Of a stretch of DNA of 64,000 nucleotides, positions 61,502 through 64,000 are shown one piece after another. The stretch covers positions 699,482 to 763,481 of the forward strand of contig JAJDYY010000008.1 in NCBI GenBank assembly GCA_022824965.1. Direction: 5' to 3'. Within the stretch, counting starts at the first letter, position 1, and every line of letters begins with the position of its first letter. The position numbers were made by a program, and so were the translations under genes. Below the pieces are notes generated by a model, which saw only the letters and a program-made list of their open reading frames with translations, did not search any database and was not told the origin of the DNA. Source of the stretch: Gammaproteobacteria bacterium. Its GTDB lineage: Bacteria; Pseudomonadota; Gammaproteobacteria; UBA4575.

Positions 61502-63787
61502 GTGGGCAGGCTTGACCGGTACACGTCCGCCCTGCTGCGCCATCGCTGGTGGGTGGTGGGCCTGGCTACCCTGGCCATGCTGGCCATGTCAGCCGGCGCG
61601 CCCCGCCTCACGGTCTCCAACGATTACCGCATCCTGTTCAGCGAAGACAATCCGCAGCTCATGGCCTTCGATGCACTGGAGGCCACCTACACGGAGTCCT
61701 ACAACCTGCTGATTGCCGTGGCCGTACAGGAGGGTTCGGTGTTTACGCAAGCGACCCTGGATGCGGTCGAGACCCTGACCGAGGCGGTCTGGCAACTGCC
61801 GTACTCGAGCCGGGTCACGTCCTTGACCAACTACAGCCACAGTGAGGCGCACGGCGACGACCTGGTCGTCGCCCCGCTCGTGGAGGATGCGCTGTCCATG
61901 GAAGCCGCGGCCCTGGAGCGCGTCGAGGCCATTGCACTCGGTGATGCCGATATTGCCGGGCGCCTGGTGTCCCGGGACGGGAGGGTGGCCGCGGTGGTAG
62001 TCGATTTTGTGCTGGCGGAAAACCCGGACCAGCAGGTCATCGAAATCACCGACGCCTTGCAGGAGACCCTCGGGCACGCGCGCGCAAGCCACCCCGGTCT
62101 CGGCTATTACACCACCGGTTTCGTGGTGCAGAACCGGGCGTTTTCCCAGGCCACCCAGGACGATCTCGAGACCCTGCTGCCGATCGTGTTCGTGGTCATT
62201 GTGGGCTTTGCAGTGCTCCTGCTGCGCTCGGTGGCGGGCACGGTGGCGATCGTCGCGATCGTCATGTTCGCCGTCAACAGCACCATGGGTACGGCCGGCT
62301 GGAGCGGGGTGCTGATCAGCCCGACCAGCTCGGGCATCCCGGTGATCGTGATGGTGATCGCGATCGCGGACTCGATCCACATCATCTCCAACGTGCTGCA
62401 GGGCCTGCAGCGCGGCCTGGACAAGCAGGCGGCCATCCTCGAGTCGATGCGCATCAATGCCTACCCGGTGTTCCTGACCTCGCTGACCACGGCCATCGGC
62501 TTTCTGACCCTGAACACTTCCGATTCACCCCCCTTCCACGTGCTTGGCAACTGGGTGGCCTTTGGCGTACTGTGCGCTTTTGTCTACTCCATGACGTTCC
62601 TGCCGGCGCTGCTGTCCGTGCTGCCGTTGCGCGGTGCGCGCACACAGGCACGAGGCGGTGTACTCCTCGAGGGCTTCGCCGACTTCGTGATCACGCGCTA
62701 CAAGGCGTTGTTCTGGGGCGTGGCGCTGGTGGCGGCGATCCTGATCACGGGCGTGCCGCGGATCGAGCTCGGCGACAACCTGACGGAGTTTTTCGACCAG
62801 CGCTACGAGTTCCGCCGCGATGCCGATTTCATCACCGCGAACCTGACCGGGCTGGACAAGCTGGAGTACTCGCTGCAATCGGGGCGCGATGGCGGCATCA
62901 CCGACCCGGCCTACCTGCGCAAGGTCGAAGCCTTTGCCGAGTGGTACCGGACACAGCCCGGGGTCACCCACGTGCAGGCTTTCTCGGACATCATGAAGCG
63001 CCTCAACAAGAACATGCATGGCGATGACCCGGGCTTTGCCCGCCTGCCCGAGGATGCGGAACTGGCGGCCCAGTACCTGTTGCTGTACGAGCTCTCGATC
63101 CCGTTCGGCAGCGACCTCAACGACCGCATCGATGTCGCCAAGTCCGCGACCCGCATGTCCGTGACCATCGAGAACGCATCCTCCCGGGACCTGCGTGAAA
63201 TGGATGCGCGGGCCCAGGTCTGGCTGCAGGCGGAATCGCCGGGACTGGCCGGCGAGGCTTCGGGCATCAGCATGATGTTCGCCCACATGTCGGACCGCAA
63301 TGTCAGCAGCATGATGGTCGGCATCATCGGCGCCATGGCCCTGATCTCCTTGCTGCTCATCGTCGTGTTCCGCAGTGTCCGCATCGGCCTGATCAGCCTG
63401 TTGCCGAATTTTATCCCGGCACTGATGAGCTTCGGCCTGTGGGGCCACCTGGTGGGGCAGATCGGGCTGGTCTCCTCGGTCGTCATCGCCATCTCCTTCG
63501 GCATCGTGGTTGACGACACCATCCATTTCCTCAGCAAGTACCTGAAGGCCCGGCGCGAGGGCGAGGCGGCCCCCGAGTCGATCCGCTACGCCTTTCGCAC
63601 CACCGGCCAGGCGCTGTGGGTGACCACCGTGGTACTGGCGGCAGGCTTCCTGGTGTTCACGGCCTCGGGATTCCAGCTCAGCTGGGTGCTCGGCCTGATG
63701 GTCGCCATCACGGTCGGTTTCGCGCTGGCCGCAGATTTCCTGCTGCTGCCGGCCCTGCTGATGCTTGCCGACCGCAAGACCTCCTGA
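61502..63787 (+). CDS. RND/MMPL family exporter
   Basis: 761 residues, GTG start. Two halves, each with one membrane helix, a periplasmic loop and five membrane helices: the MMPL layout. TM1 near RHRWWVVGLATLAMLAMSAGAP; core IPVIVMVIAIADSIHIISNVLQGL with a charged Asp in a helix (half 1) and ISFGIVVDDTIHFLSKYLKARREG (half 2). These paired Asp residues carry protons in the family. It probably exports lipids or other hydrophobic compounds. The coupled DUF2236 oxygenase suggests that the substrate may be an oxidised lipid or isoprenoid; that is inference. Confidence 0.88.
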   Translation: MGRLDRYTSALLRHRWWVVGLATLAMLAMSAGAPRLTVSNDYRILFSEDNPQLMAFDALEATYTESYNLLIAVAVQEGSVFTQATLDAVETLTEAVWQLPYSSRVTSLTNYSHSEAHGDDLVVAPLVEDALSMEAAALERVEAIALGDADIAGRLVSRDGRVAAVVVDFVLAENPDQQVIEITDALQETLGHARASHPGLGYYTTGFVVQNRAFSQATQDDLETLLPIVFVVIVGFAVLLLRSVAGTVAIVAIVMFAVNSTMGTAGWSGVLISPTSSGIPVIVMVIAIADSIHIISNVLQGLQRGLDKQAAILESMRINAYPVFLTSLTTAIGFLTLNTSDSPPFHVLGNWVAFGVLCAFVYSMTFLPALLSVLPLRGARTQARGGVLLEGFADFVITRYKALFWGVALVAAILITGVPRIELGDNLTEFFDQRYEFRRDADFITANLTGLDKLEYSLQSGRDGGITDPAYLRKVEAFAEWYRTQPGVTHVQAFSDIMKRLNKNMHGDDPGFARLPEDAELAAQYLLLYELSIPFGSDLNDRIDVAKSATRMSVTIENASSRDLREMDARAQVWLQAESPGLAGEASGISMMFAHMSDRNVSSMMVGIIGAMALISLLLIVVFRSVRIGLISLLPNFIPALMSFGLWGHLVGQIGLVSSVVIAISFGIVVDDTIHFLSKYLKARREGEAAPESIRYAFRTTGQALWVTTVVLAAGFLVFTASGFQLSWVLGLMVAITVGFALAADFLLLPALLMLADRKTS

Positions 63788-63888
63788 CGCCGCATCCCAT
63801 CCATCCGATCCCGGCACCGGACCGGCAAATCCGTGCTGCGGAGGGCTCCCATACGGGAACCTGCAAGGAGACACCCTGGTTTGAAACA

Positions 63889-63919
63889 AACATATATATA
63901 ATAAATATATATTTATGTT
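63889..63919. promoter_or_regulatory. AT-rich imperfect inverted repeat, possible operator/promoter
   Basis: AACATA (63889-63894) and TATGTT (63914-63919) flank near-symmetrical TATATATA sequence. The block is extremely A/T-rich against GC-rich surroundings and lies about 40 bases before a new start codon. It may be the promoter and binding site of the gene that follows. Confidence 0.4.
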
Positions 63920-63960
63920 AAACTCAGCGCATCTGCCCACGGATCCACCGGTTGGAGCCC

Positions 63961-64000
63961 ATGAAACAGGATACGGCGAAAGTCTTCATGTCCGGCCCCT
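63961..64000 (+). CDS. start of an unidentified gene, truncated by window end
   Basis: ATG at 63961 with GGAG eight bases upstream; the frame reads MKQDTAKVFMSGP and is open to the window edge. Thirteen codons are too few to name it. The operator-like repeat just upstream would suit a gene that controls its own expression. Confidence 0.5.
   Translation, partial: MKQDTAKVFMSGP

Overview
The window is GC-rich and gene-dense. It carries the chromosomal replication-origin neighbourhood of a gammaproteobacterium. The minus-strand series rpmH-rnpA-yidD-yidC-mnmE-mnmG-rsmG-parA-parB, then the F1Fo ATP synthase operon (atpIBEFHAGDC), then glmU-glmS, faces the plus-strand series dnaA-dnaN-recF-gyrB. 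This order is typical of gammaproteobacterial oriC regions, and the strand switch near 43.3 kb is what two replichores leaving an origin would give. Two parS-like palindromes lie inside recF. The species cannot be named from the sequence alone; the content (diverged OxyR, AmpG, AlgC, DUF2236 and MMPL proteins) suits a free-living gammaproteobacterium outside the enterics.

Layout. 0-6 kb: partial FIST-domain sensor (-), SulP anion transporter (+), trmB, thiG and thiS (-), divergent thiO (+), tRNA-Thr(CGT). 6-10.3 kb: copper-type P1B ATPase with two YHS domains, a secreted Cu/Zn superoxide dismutase, and a membrane fatty-acid-hydroxylase-family protein (-). 10.5-20.5 kb: nine tightly packed plus-strand genes for two lipoproteins, a membrane-anchored TPR protein, a five-PEGA plus SUMF1-like protein, a small secreted protein, a MotA/TolQ/ExbB-like channel protein, a degenerate Hsp70/actin-like protein with an FHA-like tail, and two VWA proteins whose transmembrane starts resemble ExbD. 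I regard this as the most likely undescribed system: a proton-motive-force-driven envelope machine. 21-32.4 kb: oxyR, glmS, glmU and the atp operon, all minus. 32.5-35 kb: an outer-membrane barrel and a vanadium-haloperoxidase-like gene broken by one frameshift. 35-50 kb: the origin block. 50.7-54.8 kb: a peptidoglycan-related group (orphan ParA with an L,D-transpeptidase, AmpG, a VanX-type dipeptidase) plus two exonuclease III paralogues. 55-59.7 kb: pyrE (+), then argB, algC, dut and coaBC as a minus-strand operon. 59.7-64 kb: a small membrane protein (-), a DUF2236/MpaB-type oxygenase, an MMPL/RND exporter, and an AT-rich inverted repeat before the start of a truncated gene.

Functionally, the origin block supplies initiation, segregation, the clamp, gyrase, tRNA wobble modification and membrane insertion. 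atp and glmUS supply energy and UDP-GlcNAc. The nine-gene locus combines a predicted ion-channel subunit, two B-type subunits carrying metal-dependent adhesion (VWA) heads, and outer-membrane or periplasmic PEGA/TPR/lipoprotein parts. That is the architecture expected of an engine that transmits force or conformational change across the envelope. Nothing in the window shows its substrate.
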